64,000 nt of DNA. Origin: Balanoglossus misakiensis (taxonomy: Eukaryota; Hemichordata). Position numbers and translations under genes: made by a program. The DNA is taken from positions 6,572,001-6,636,000 of the forward strand of contig CM082593.2 of NCBI GenBank assembly GCA_040954595.2, in the 5' to 3' direction. Below the pieces are notes generated by a model. The model made no database searches. It saw nothing but the letters and a program-made list of their open reading frames with translations, and was not told where the DNA came from. Positions 44,378-58,899 of this stretch are shown here, piece after piece (the first letter of the stretch is position 1; each line of letters starts with the position of its first letter).

Positions 44378-45412
44378 ATGAACGGAACCACAGCCGACTA
44401 CCAAATCGAAGTCCGTCTCCCGCAAACATGGGCAACGCTTGTGACAGGAATTGTAGAAGTACTCTTTTCAATCGTGGCACTCTTTGACAACTTGCTTTTC
44501 ATATGCGCCGTCCTGATGAAGAAGAAATTGCGGACTTTGGCGAATGCGTTTCTGGTCAACCTCAGCCTATCAGACATCTTCGCCGTGGTTTTCGTTGCCT
44601 CGTTCGCCATCGACTCCTACTTTCACCGCAAGTGGAATTTTGGACACTCGCTGTGCATCGCTCATAACATTTTCCACCCAGCGTCACATAGCTTATCACT
44701 GTACTTGACGGCTTTCATCGCGATCAATCGCTACATCTACGTGGTCCACAACAAAATCTACCGCCGGATAACCAACAAATTCACGGTCACCGCAGCCATG
44801 ATACTAGCCTGGGCCTTTCCTTTTAGCATGTGTAGTTTCGTTATGTGGAAAGGGGCGACGTATAATCCACCAGCGTTCCGTTGCCGTGCTTTCGTTCCTG
44901 TAATGTATATCGGTATGTTAGTTTACCTGCCCAGCCTGATAACTGTAATCTTGTATGTCTTGATTTTCATCTACGTGCGCCAAAGCCGTAAGCGTGTCCA
45001 TTCCCACCATGCTGCAAACACTGGAACAGATCACGGACCAAGCCCACAAGAAGTCCGAATGCTGAAGGTTCTTGCAGTTATTTTCTTTCTGATTTTCATA
45101 GGATATCTGCCGTATTCCATCACCATAGACGTGTACTCCCTGCTGGGCGTACATCCACCACCTGAACCGTTCATCCTAATGTATCCGTGCATACACATCG
45201 CCGGGGTTTTAAACCCCATTCTTTACGGAGCATGCAACAAGAATTTCAGTGCAGCGTACGGAGAAATCCTGACGGGAAAGTTGTTCTTCAAGCCAACATC
45301 CTCCGACGTTCCGTCTAATGAAGTACATATAGTGGTAAATGCTGTTTCACCAAATCAGATGGTATCATCTTCTGATGGCAGAGGTGGTCAAACGGCATCT
45401 TCATCTGCCTGA
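44378..45412 (+). CDS. Class A (rhodopsin-like) orphan GPCR, copy 3, intronless
   Basis: A predicted seven-transmembrane receptor of 344 residues, the closest relative of copy 2. I start at the conserved MNGTT; the frame is open further upstream, but copies 1 and 2 do not conserve it. The TM2 Asp, TM3 Cys and NRY, TM4 Trp, ECL2 Cys, TM5 and TM6 Pro, GYLPY and NPILY are intact. Two changes stand out: the TM1 GN pair is DN (FDNLLFICA), placing an acid beside the conserved Asn, and TM3 has PASHSLSL where the others have PASLSLSL. The C-tail carries a longer insert (NAVSPNQ) than in copies 1 and 2. TM4-ECL2-TM5 is close to copy 2 (MCSFVMWKGATY) and unlike copy 1. Ligand and expression are unknown. 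Confidence 0.86.
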   Translation: MNGTTADYQIEVRLPQTWATLVTGIVEVLFSIVALFDNLLFICAVLMKKKLRTLANAFLVNLSLSDIFAVVFVASFAIDSYFHRKWNFGHSLCIAHNIFHPASHSLSLYLTAFIAINRYIYVVHNKIYRRITNKFTVTAAMILAWAFPFSMCSFVMWKGATYNPPAFRCRAFVPVMYIGMLVYLPSLITVILYVLIFIYVRQSRKRVHSHHAANTGTDHGPSPQEVRMLKVLAVIFFLIFIGYLPYSITIDVYSLLGVHPPPEPFILMYPCIHIAGVLNPILYGACNKNFSAAYGEILTGKLFFKPTSSDVPSNEVHIVVNAVSPNQMVSSSDGRGGQTASSSA

Positions 45413-45854
45413 AGAAATACACGCACGTTCGATTTGTGTTTTGGGAAACTTGGAGGAATTGTGATATTTGTACCTTGAAGACCCGAGCCTAAAACCACGA
45501 CAAAAAGCCTGTCTCCTCCAATACTGAAAAATGCAAAGAACTAAATCGGACAAAGAAAAAAAAAAAGCTGGGAAATATTTTAAATATATGGAGGAGAGGA
45601 AATTTTAACACTTTATAGAAGAGTTGTTATTGTGAAAGTTCTAGGTATTTCACAAATTTTGTACTTATATGATGTAATTTAAAGTTCAGTTCATTATTCA
45701 AGTATATGTATTGCGATCATTAATTGGCGGAATTATTAACCTAAAGAACGTTTACATCTTATGTAAATTAGTGGTATATGTTGTGGCATGTGACTGATTT
45801 AAACTTCTTGAAACATGACTTCGTGTGTTTTAACTTTTCATCCAGTTGGACTAA
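45413..45854. other. 3' flank of GPCR copy 3
   Basis: The first 120 bases are shared with copy 2. The rest is AT-rich, with an A-run near 45556, up to the right inverted-repeat arm. I found no AATAAA before the arm. Confidence 0.5.
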
Positions 45855-46476
45855 ATACCACTGGCATTGCAATGATTTGTTGTAGCCAACTTTTATCTGC
45901 AGAGAGTAAGTAACTTGCATTTCCGTAGAAATAAAAATATAGCCAACATATGCCTTGCGTTGTATATTCTTATGACAGAACTCCATTATTTCACCTTCAA
46001 TACTACACGCTTGATTTTCCCGTAATAAAGTAACTACAATTGCCAAAAGCCGGCACTATATCAAAAGCAATATCTTTCTGTGTTAGTAGGCCATCCATTA
46101 AGAAGAGATCACGACTCATCCCTAGCCTTCAGGCCGATGGAAGGCAGTTGTCGCTTCTTAACGAGGAGAATTAACTCGCAGCGTATCGTTGACTAGAAAA
46201 CCGAAGAATAAACGTTTATGCGGGAGAGTTGTATCTAATTGCACAGGGTGTGAGCTACGATATCGCATTTGGGAGTTTTTCGTTAATAATAAAACTGAAA
46301 AATCGCACAAACTTTGTAAATTTCGAATAGTATGTGTGATGGTACAATATCCTACCCGAAGCTTGTTGGAGAGAAGCCGCTTCTTAACGAGAAAAAAAGT
46401 TACCTGAGGCCACGATCTCTCCAAGTGTCGAAGAAATTAATTTACCAGAAGCTGAATCCTCACAGTATGGTCCCTT
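45855..46476 (-). repeat. Right arm of the long inverted repeat flanking the GPCR cluster
   Basis: The reverse complement aligns colinearly with 38188-38745. It contains AAGCCGGCACTATATCAAAA, CTTCAGGCCGATGGA, two copies of CGCTTCTTAACG and AGTTACCTGAGGCC. The slightly greater length comes from small insertions. Confidence 0.85.
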
Positions 46477-46933
46477 TCAAAAGCCTAATCATGTAATAGT
46501 CGGCGCCTAATCGAACACACGCGGAATTGTGGGTAATGCGCTATTCTAAGAACTCTGCTGATGTGGACGACGTGATTGGCTGAAAATATTGACTAATTTG
46601 CATAATTCGTAATGGAACTCTGCTTGGAGACTGGAATGTTTACTGGCTGTACTCTGCGCCCCGGTTCGAAACTTGACAGCGTTAACGTCACGGTCTGTTC
46701 ATACCCATCACTACCAGAAACAACATTCATCTATAACTGCTGGGAATATATGAGAACGGCGACGAGTTGAAAATCAAGAACAGTCGAAGCGACAAAACAG
46801 CCGTACCCAAGAAAACGTTGCTGCTCGCGAATGTCGAACGAGAACGGTGCGCGCCGGGAGACGCTTGAATTGTTCTCAGTCTGACATCCTCGCAAAAGAG
46901 TGTTAGTTTTATTCCTTATGCTGTTGGGGGAAA
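46477..46933 (+). promoter_or_regulatory. CATSPER3 5' flank
   Basis: The interval between the right repeat arm and the start codon holds an inverted CCAAT (GATTGGCTG near 46573) and AACGTCACG near 46684. No clear TATA box and no clear X-box are present. Confidence 0.35.
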
Positions 46934-49548
<2,615 letters not shown>

Positions 49549-51050
49549 TTTGACTGTTGCATTGAGGCACGTTTCATTAAAAAATAATTCAAACTGTGTA
49601 GTTTATCTGATATGACAATTCTGATATCCGTCCAATATAGTTGAAAAAAGTACTGTTGTGGCAAATTGCATGCACTTTCCGTGGTCAGGGCCGATGTTTC
49701 TAGCCGTTATTTCAACATGAATACTAGTACTTGATGAATTAGAGATAAGCTTGGTTCCAAGGTTTACAAGTAGACCAAACCAGAATAATATTACAGTGTA
49801 ATATACGTACAGTGTACGCACTTAATACGCTGTTGGTAGTAGTTCATACATTTTAACACGCAATGGGACAGGGTTGTCTGCGGAATAGTGGACTGGCGGC
49901 CGTTACTTTATATTCGGCGCGACCCGTTCTCCATGCGTTTGTTGCCATGGGAGACGCGCTGGGAACGCCATGACGCAGAGTCAGGGGAAGGGTTAGGGCG
50001 CCGCGGGACAGCTTTCCTGTTGAAAGAAAGGGTCACTTTGACTTTCAGTCACCCTCGACAGGGCCCCTCGTCACAGAAATATTAGGCCGGGCGTTTAAAC
50101 GTGGACAACTTGGCAGTTCCCGAATGAATGTATCGACAGCAAAGTCGAGTCGCCCAGCACCCCGTTACGGCCGCCATGTTACTTCTGAAGACAAGGTCCC
50201 CTTTGTGTAGAATAATTCAAAGTTGCCCGTCTGAACCCGCCCTTTGAGTTTTATTCCACTGTTCCGCTATCATGCCATTGCGACAGCCACTTCAGCGTTT
50301 TAAAAGAGTCTTTCAGACCGAAAAAAACAAGATAATAAAACCCAGAGTGTTTCCATTGTTCAAACTGTACCGCGCGCGCGCCATCATTCGTTCAGGTGTG
50401 CAAAAGGGAGCCCCCACCCGACCACTTTCCTACAGGGCCTTTGTTTTTATTGTTGTCAGATACCTGTTCGCTGCTATGGTGCGTTCTACGGGAAACCACA
50501 ACCACGCGGTCTTTGGACGGTGTTTGCATAGACATCTGCGCGTGTGCTTTTCGGTGATAGTTGAATTCGAATATGACAAGCCAAATCAAGAAATACTATT
50601 TATGATACTTCACATTGATTGAATTATTATGGCAAGCTTGTACACAAATGACTAATATTAATAAACTTATAGTTCATAGTCCTTTTCGACTCACAATGGC
50701 TAGAGAAGGCATATTCGTAATCTCTTTATAATCAGCAATAGAGAATGGCTTCGTCGCTTTCATGTGTTGTAAATAAACATTACGGATACGTGTCACGTTT
50801 TCTGCAATGTTGGTTTAAAAATTCCCTGTACGATCTTTTTTAACAAAAATGACAAAATAATAAATAATCTGAACAAAATAGAACAACAAAATTAAACACA
50901 AACATATATCAATGATTCGGATTTACTACGGGAAGATATATGTAAATTTTCTCCATCATCGCTCATCGTAGAATCCCTGGCAATTCGTCATCACGAACTC
51001 TTGTGATTCAATTCGAGAAAATGATACACCAAGCCCCATTCACGTTTTCA
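49549..51050. other. Intergenic downstream of CATSPER3; GC-rich island near 49.9-50.2 kb
   Basis: No gene recognised. The GC-rich part carries an X-box-like GTTGCCATGGGAGAC (49941-49955) and a GGCCGCCATG (YY1-like) near 50169. AATAAA hexamers occur only at about 50660 and 50773, so the 3' end of CATSPER3 is uncertain. Confidence 0.4.
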
Positions 51051-54000
51051 GTGAGTAGTGGCGAAGTTAGTATTTCTAACTTCGCAAGATGCAAATAGCG
51101 ATATTTATTGTCTGAACTCAAACAACGGTGACGTCATGCTTTGTGATCTGGGGGAGTTACTGGTGTTTCCCCCAGCTTTGGCGGGACATCAAATTGCTTC
51201 TAAGCGAACAATCTGTTCGGTCTCCATCGGCCGTGGTGAGATTTCCCGCGACTTTGATTGCCACGGTGACATATTCGATTTCTGCGCCGAAGCGTCGCCT
51301 GCGTATGAGGCCGCCCAACTGACGTTACTGAAATCGGCTGGGATGTTACTGTTCACGTGCGCGGTTGTTGATACTGGTATATCGACTACATCTTACCGAC
51401 TGTAGCTAATGTTTGCTTCGACGTTTAAAAAAATCCATTAAGTTATCTATTGCATCTAAAATGCAAATTAGTCCGTTAGTCGGTGGGTTGGCAGAACATT
51501 GGTTCGCCAATGTCATTAAGGTCAGTAAAAGCACATAGACACGCCCTATTTTATTTGCCTTGCTGCAGCTGCGGCTTGTATTTATTCTTGGCTGCAACCG
51601 AAGACAAAAATGGTTGCCATGTCAAAACAAATATGCCAACGTTCTTACCGGTGAAATACCGTCTCTGAACGTTATGAAATATGCGGCATCGTCATATCAA
51701 GTATGTGTTTTTTTTCCGAAATAAATAGGAGAGAGGCTTTCGTCCTCGACGCTGTACTTAAATGATCTAGGGGAGCCCTTGACCCGAAACGTTCAAATCA
51801 AAGGTACAGCTGTTTGGACTTGTGCGTCGCTTTTTTGATGAAATGTGTTATTTACAAACATGAAAGTCACACGGACTCAGTTTTAACGATGGCCGATGGC
51901 ATCTAACGGCTAATCCAACCAATGTTACGAGTGCATGTGGGTAGGCAGGCATGCACACATGGAAAGGAAATAACGGCAAATTTCACCCGATATTTATGAA
52001 AATGTCTTATGTACGTAAGGACAGAAAATGGATAGAAAAGCGTCGTTGTATAGGGCCATCTTCAAATCATGTTTTGGGGAGGAAGTAATATGACGTTCAA
52101 CATTACGCTAAACCCCACCCTTAACCCCTCTGGCACTAATTTTTGGATGTTCCCTAAGCAAGGGATGTCCTTAGTAGAAGATGATTTCGGCTTGGGGACT
52201 TACAGGAGCCTCGCTGATAAAATATGTACAACAGTAAGTTGCTGTACCAAGCTGTTTTGTCAAATGTCACAGACCAGGGGGAATTGCTTGCAAGGTGCAT
52301 TCCATTGTCCATGGCGTTTGTTACAAGAACGCATCTACGCGTCCACCGGATCATGGACGTGGTGGCTGTATATCGTGCACTAGTCGATTTTTTTCCGGCT
52401 ACTCCTAAATACACTGCAGTGATTGTCACCTCACATTAAACGACATATACGGTGTTAACAATGGCAAAAATTAAACATCATTGACTGACGTTCACAATCC
52501 CTGCAATGCGCCTCGTATTGACGATGAAAATTTGAACTTGGGTGTGTCCAGGGTGTAGTCTGTACTCAGTAAACTGTGGGTAACGCGCAATGCACTGTGG
52601 AACTGAAAGAGGGGGGGGGGGGACATTGTGTTTGGCCTCAATTCACCGTAGCCTTGGGGCCAAAACCTTCTCCAGCCATGCATGGTATAGTGCAACTTCG
52701 TGAGATCCTGTATTCGCGTCATAGCACCGTTGACGCAGTATTTCTTTTCAGTCTTACAATATGATAACGAAACCCCACGCGGTAAATTACAAATACAGTG
52801 AGAGAGAAATATTGCTCCGTTCCTAATATTTTCCGGAAACTCCTATAAAAACTTTGAAAGGCCGGAAAACGGGCATTGTGGACACGGTCTCATGAGGGCG
52901 CGTTCTCCCATCCTTGACTCTCGGGATGAATAGTGACGTCGCCCCACCTGTAGGGGTGTCATATGACAGTAGTACGTTACTGTCAACGCTATAACATTGA
53001 CAGATGACCCTACATTGGCCTGCGGTGACACAAATGCTCCCCTAAGCCATCCCTGCACGCCGATTTAACAAATATTAGTTCGCGTTCCATCCGTCAACTT
53101 TGGGGGTGACTGTATTAGCGGCGCAGCTGCGGGGCTCCTCTCGCCGCTACGGGGACAACTGCCACACACAAAACTCAAGCGCACATTGTGATTCTCAAGG
53201 AACTTCTGTGTGATTAAACAGTGATTAGATGTCCTTCGTCATCTGTTCTATAATAACAATCCGTGCGTTCAATTTACGACAAAACTGACAGCACAAAACT
53301 TTATCACATTCCCTCCGCAGTCCAGCAGAAAACTGTCGAGAGTCCGAAATTCGAACATTTGACGCACTGTCAACACAAGCTTTCATCGGCCACAAACTTC
53401 AAGGCTCGCGCAACCATGACCGCCCCAACTGTTGATTTACTCGCCGGACAAATTATGTACAGCAATTATATGGTAATTACAAAGCAATGATGAAGGCACA
53501 AAAACGGAGAGTATATTCAGTACTTCCGAGAAAATCCATCTCGGTTTAAAGTTAATACAGTCGGTATTGTTGATTGAAATACTAGTACGTTAACGCATAT
53601 ATAAATGTCTAGGTGATTGATCGCTTATGTCTCCGAAAATTGTTCTTGATTTTTTTTTTAAATCGCAATTAACAGAATAATCTTCAATCGAGGAAAATGT
53701 TATACATGTACTAAAAACACTGACTATAACATCATCAAACATCTAGGCCAGTTATATGATATGCGGCAACTTCTGAACCAAAAAGTTAACCTAAAGAAAT
53801 TTAAGTTTTTCACACTATCTCACTCCAAATGTCGAAATCGTGTAAATAGCCATGTTTTGGTCAGTATAATAAAATGGGGGGAATTTTCGGGTCTCAGTTC
53901 GGGTCTCAGATTTTTTTTTAAGAATTGTTCTTGGCGTTTTAAATGCGGGCAGTAGGTAGCTCACGATGTACCAGAAAAATACCAGGTACGTGATTTCATT

Positions 54001-54570
54001 GGAGAAGTTTCACAATGGCGGTCGCTGACGGGGGCAAAAACAGACGTCGCGGATGTCAACACTTACACGGGCTTTTAAATTCCACTTGCAGGACACCATA
54101 ACGAGATTCGAATTCACCCCAGTGTTTATATGCGCCGATAAACAAACGCTGTGTCAGTTTTGGCTGGTCGGACAATCGCTCCTCCGTCACGCCATCTTAT
54201 ACACACATGTGCGCGTTCTGCTCGGCAGATCACACGAGATCGCGGTCAACACGAAGGCTTTGAACGCTGACCACCTGTGAACACCCCCCAACACTACAGA
54301 TGCCGACTACGGGTGACTATACGCCAGCAAAGTTAAGCCGTCCGTTAAAAAGCGCCCCTTGTCAAACATGATGGAGCTTCTTTGACGAACGCAATCAACC
54401 GACGACGGTGAATGGTCGAGTTTATTTATAATCCACTTCGGGACAAGTTATCTTTCAGTGGAGAATCACCGAAGAATGGTTGTCGTTCTGCGGTTCACGG
54501 GTTTTGTCGCTCGGAGCAATGGACGATGACTGATCATCGGACTACGCAGTGACGGAGATAGGCATCCAGT
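51051..54570. other. Intergenic, no gene recognised
   Basis: There is a perfect CRE octamer at 51129-51136, a GGTTGCCATG half X-box near 51610 and a 12-base G run at 52611-52622. Open frames here start at non-ATG codons or lack any recognisable domain. Confidence 0.4.
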
Positions 54571-54571
54571 T

Positions 54572-54586
54572 CCCCCCCCCCCCCCC
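54572..54586. repeat. 15-base poly-C tract
   Basis: The longest of about a dozen G or C homopolymers in the window. Confidence 0.95.
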
Positions 54587-57500
54587 AACAATAGCTAAAC
54601 GGTGACTGTTGATGTTTTAAATAAAATCGAAATACAGTGACCTGAAAAGACAGAGAACTTGACGAGGCGCGGACATTGTATTGTTCCGCGTGACCAGTGA
54701 TCCAAAACTCAATCTAGCGTCACATGACAAGTTCGCGAGGATATTGCCTTCTAGATTTCAAGAAGAAAAAAAAAAACGTTTCTATGCCTACCATTCATTT
54801 TAGCTGCTCCCACTTCTGTCGTTCAAAAGTGCCATAGTGGAGTCTTTTACGCAGACGAAGACCGGAATTCTGAAAGAGAAAGACGGATATATAGATTCAA
54901 TGCGGACAGAAAAAGAGAATACATCATATACTATACCAGAATGTATATATGGGTCTATGGACTGAGAGACAAACATTAGAGACATGGGCAAATGGCCGTT
55001 TGAAATGAAAGAATAAAATCGACAATATTTTGCATTCGTCAGAAGATAATTTGATTTACGTATATCATTTAATGCGACTCTTCAATTTGGTTTCTTTGGT
55101 CAAATAACAGAGAGATCGGGTATAAACACTCTCTTCGCTTTTGCTTCAGGTTTCCCCAAGGTTTTAAGATCACTGGTCCTAATTTTGGCCCGCTGAATAT
55201 TTCAAGCGAATGAAAATTTTAAATAAGACAACCGATATAGTTCTCCACGGCTGAACGTTTTAATTGTTTTGGATTTTAGAAGGGGGTTCTGTTCACACTC
55301 GGATTCACACCAACACGCCAAACTTTAACATTTTTGCCACCGTCCTTTCACTGGGCGGTCAAGTGCAACGCCAATTACTTGGATTAATGGAGCCGAGACG
55401 CAGATTCGGAAGAGTGCTTTTGTAGCGAAAACTGCCGAGAGTGAATCGTGAATAGCAAATTATCTTATAATGGACGCCAGGTCGACTTGGGCTCGTTTGA
55501 TGTGGCCGATAAGTGTTTACGGCCAAATTAGAGAAGCGACATACATTTGCATAATGAATCGGGGACGTGTGCCCTATTCTTTCCTTGTTGTTTTAGAGGA
55601 CACTTATTACGAATACTAGCCAGTGGCATCGACAGTTTTGAAAAGTGAAGGTGACAAAAACGGATCAGGGTTTCGCGGCTTAACTGCGACAAAAAGCAGG
55701 CATGTCTTTCACGTTTAGTTTACATTCACTCGAGTTAAGTTACCAAGTGTGGTCATTTCCTCAATCCGTTTGTTGTTTCGAGAATGCACTCACAAGAAAC
55801 AAATGAAAAACAAACCGAGGTGACAATGGCTTCGTTAGAATAATTGCTCCTATCCGCTTGCCCAATGTCCAAACATTTTAATTAAGGGCGATTGTATTGT
55901 TATTGACTATTTGCGGAAAACAATTAATGGTAATTAAGCCCAAACCATAGGCACGCGTGCTCCTTATGCAGTACGCTTTGTTTTGCAAACGATAGTCCAC
56001 GGGGGACTGTAGCGCACGACAGTTACTTGGTGGTCTTTTTCGAATTCGCGCCTTTTTATTGCATTTCCCTTGGGAAAATAATGCTCGTTGTTATATGTAG
56101 ATAAAATTGGACTGTCGAAAAAATGTTTTTTTTTTCTTTTATAAATTTGCTTTGAAATTGGTTATCTCTTGTACGATTATCGAAGAACGGCAACTCTATG
56201 AAAGTTAAGAAATTATCACACGAAACGATCTTTTCAATCAAAGTTATTGCGGGATTTCTCATACAATAAAAAAAGCACGAACAATGAATCAAATGTACCA
56301 AATTTAGAAAGACGACTGTATTTAAACAATTTTCCTTTTTAAAATTAACAAACCTGGCAGCCACAGTGTGATTGTTCGGGTTTGTTAAGGTTACAGTCAG
56401 GGTCATTGTTGAAGAACACAAATTCATTGAATACACAATTGGAAGTTGACTTCGTACTGAACAAAATTATTGTTTCAGATAACAATATTACTTATAACAC
56501 GTGTTATTATCATCGTGATCATGAGTTTGGTGCTGGCATCGTACATGAACGGCCATTGTTTGAACGCTCAATGCCACACCGAGTTGTTTAAGTTCCAGTG
56601 ACTCCAACTTTGGGCTATTTTCTCAGTACATGTATTTATGTTTTGAGTATCGCTTGTTTTTAGTTTAACTCTGTGAAGCATAAAGAATTGCCCAGTACTT
56701 GATTTTTCAACACAGCCATTTTGTAGTAATCAGCACTATTGTTGTTGAATATTGAACCAATCCACAGCCAAAAGTTAGAGTTACTGTGGCCATAAATCCA
56801 ACAGCTTCGCAAAAAAAGTCAAGAAACCTTGCGAACAGGTGACAGCAACGGGACAGACGATGATGATTGGGGTAAGTGAGGAAACCCCCTGCGCGCGCAG
56901 GTACAACAGACTGTTCTTGTGGCCGTTCTCACACCACACGCGACCAAACGACATAATTTGGCGGTCATCAAACCGTCCGGCTAACCATCTGAGGAAGAAT
57001 GTCGTTTGGTCAAATCCGCGGTGATGACGCTTGACTACTATGATCGGTTAACGACAATGGTTCCCGGGAAGTCCCCCGGGGCAGTGTCTGAGTTGAAAAT
57101 TGCAGGAGACGGTTTAATGATCAAGATAATGCCAGCTTTGTCTCTTTTTTTTCCTTGTGTGATGAGGCAATTCTTCAGTCAGTTGGCAGTCTGAAAGGAC
57201 TTTCTTGAGCAATCTAAGTTTGATTATTTTTAATGGGACTAATCATGTCGGTAACTAAAAAGTTCCAATTTACCGTCGAAGGTAAAAGGGTATTCAGCCC
57301 GACAACAATAAGAAGGAAACGAATACAGACTTGTAAGGAAAGTCGGAGGGTTGACATCTGATGAAAAATTGTGAGAGGAGAAACGCGCATATAAATGTCG
57401 CGCAGTGGCAAAATCTCTCAACATCATCCATGCTGTGTTGCTTGAACATCGCCACGCGCTTATTGATTTCATCCATTCATGTCGTTTTTTGTCCGCCGAA

Positions 57501-58339
57501 GATATGTCGCCACTTTTTATCTTGTCATGTCGTTCTGAGGGGGGGGGGGGGTTATTCATTCATTATCGTCACAAAAGACGTGGCAAGTCCATCTCCTCCA
57601 CGTCGAGTCACCATCAATTATTCACGACAGCAAAAAGATGAGACAAAAGCGGGTGACAAGAAGGACTTAGCGATGGCATGGCATGGTGGCCGTGGATGTA
57701 TCGGAAAATCGAAAGAAAAAAAACACCACACAGTGCAGGGGCACACGATCGCTTAAGCCAGACACGTGGCGCTGAGGCCAGTGCTATTGTACACAGACTT
57801 GGCCATCATCGATTTGATAATCCCATTGAAGTCCGAGTGCTGGCGTGTCCACAACACAATGCGGACTCGGACGTCGATAGTTTCGTCCGGAAGAACATGC
57901 GATTATTGGTGTCGGTTGTTCGGATAGATCTGAATCTGCCGACATGTCGTTTGAAAAGTTGGTCGCTGGAGTAATAACAAACTTTGAATAATCAATAGCA
58001 AAGACTGTCGTGGACGAGACAGAATCCGATTAAGTTAAATAAAATCCAGGATTTTGTCAATGCTCTCTTAAGAAACGCGATTCAGAGCGTATTTAGAAGT
58101 ACATGTAATACCAAATGTAAACCTCGTCGTTACAGTTAACAATACAACGGTAAATCCGATCATTTGTCGCGAAATGATCTTCGCAACTTTGTTTTGTACT
58201 TTGAAACGTGTGTGAAGTGTTTTCTCGGATCTCACCAATCGATTCGAGAACCGAACAGGCAAATATAGTGGTACGTTAGTTTCATTTACAGAATAAAAAA
58301 AAACTGCATCAGAGAAGTCAGTTGTCTAGCTTATCAGAA
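54587..58339. other. Intergenic, no gene recognised
   Basis: Largely AT-rich, with a 13-base G run at 57539-57551. No protein-like frame with a defensible start or splice structure was found. Confidence 0.45.
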
Positions 58340-58428
58340 ATGGATGGATGGATGGATGGATGGATGGATGTATGTGGATGGATGGATGGATGGATGGATG
58401 GATGGACGGACGGACGGACGGACGGACA
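58340..58428. repeat. (GGAT)n then (GGAC)n microsatellite
   Basis: GGAT units with one TATGTGGATG interruption change to GGAC units at about 58404. Confidence 0.96.
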
Positions 58429-58853
58429 TAGGTATATTGTCATAGCTACTACAAACATTCAGTAAAATGTTTACTGTTTGTATCTGTTTGTTTAAAATAT
58501 GGTCGTCTCGTTTAGGGAGCATATCGGGGAAAGTTCCTATACGCCCACTCATCTCACAAATCAATAAGCTTACGGAGGTCATTTCAATGAGGAAATAAAT
58601 GAAACTCCGCTACGCAAAAGTCATTGTTCAAAATAATCGAAGATAGATTATAAAATTGACGGATACACATTTGTGTTGGAATCCGACTGAGGTGGTTTCT
58701 TTTGTCTGGGTGTATTCCACGAGTCGCGCGCGTGGCCGTCACGGATACCGTGACGAATTGATTAAATGATCTCCCTATACACATGCGTACATTTTACCCC
58801 GCGATGTTTATTGTTTCTCCACTATTGATCCGGGCGCGGCCGGTGTTGATCTC

Positions 58854-58893
58854 ACCGACCGACAATAAGTGTCGCCGACCGACAAAAAGTGTC
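58854..58893. repeat. 20-bp direct tandem duplication
   Basis: ACCGACCGACAATAAGTGTC is followed immediately by GCCGACCGACAAAAAGTGTC. Confidence 0.85.
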
Positions 58894-58899
58894 ATCAAT

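Larger units (their letters stand above)
38800..45520 (+). repeat. Tandem array of three GPCR-containing units
   Basis: Units begin near 38800, 40370 and 44020 and share non-coding 5' flank (ATATCTCAATTT, TTTAGATCAAATT, GGTTCTCTTA and GTTAAGAAGCGACAGTG-like blocks), a TATA box, a leader with ATCATACTCTCACAAGAA, and the whole receptor frame. Units 2 and 3 also share about 120 bases after the stop (ACCCGAGCCTAAAA, AAAGCCTGTCTCCT). Unit 2 carries about 350 extra bases in its 5' flank. Confidence 0.85.

Noticed and set aside
51058-51405. 115-codon open frame after CATSPER3
   Set aside because: It starts at GTG, has no recognisable domain and no supporting promoter or splice sites.
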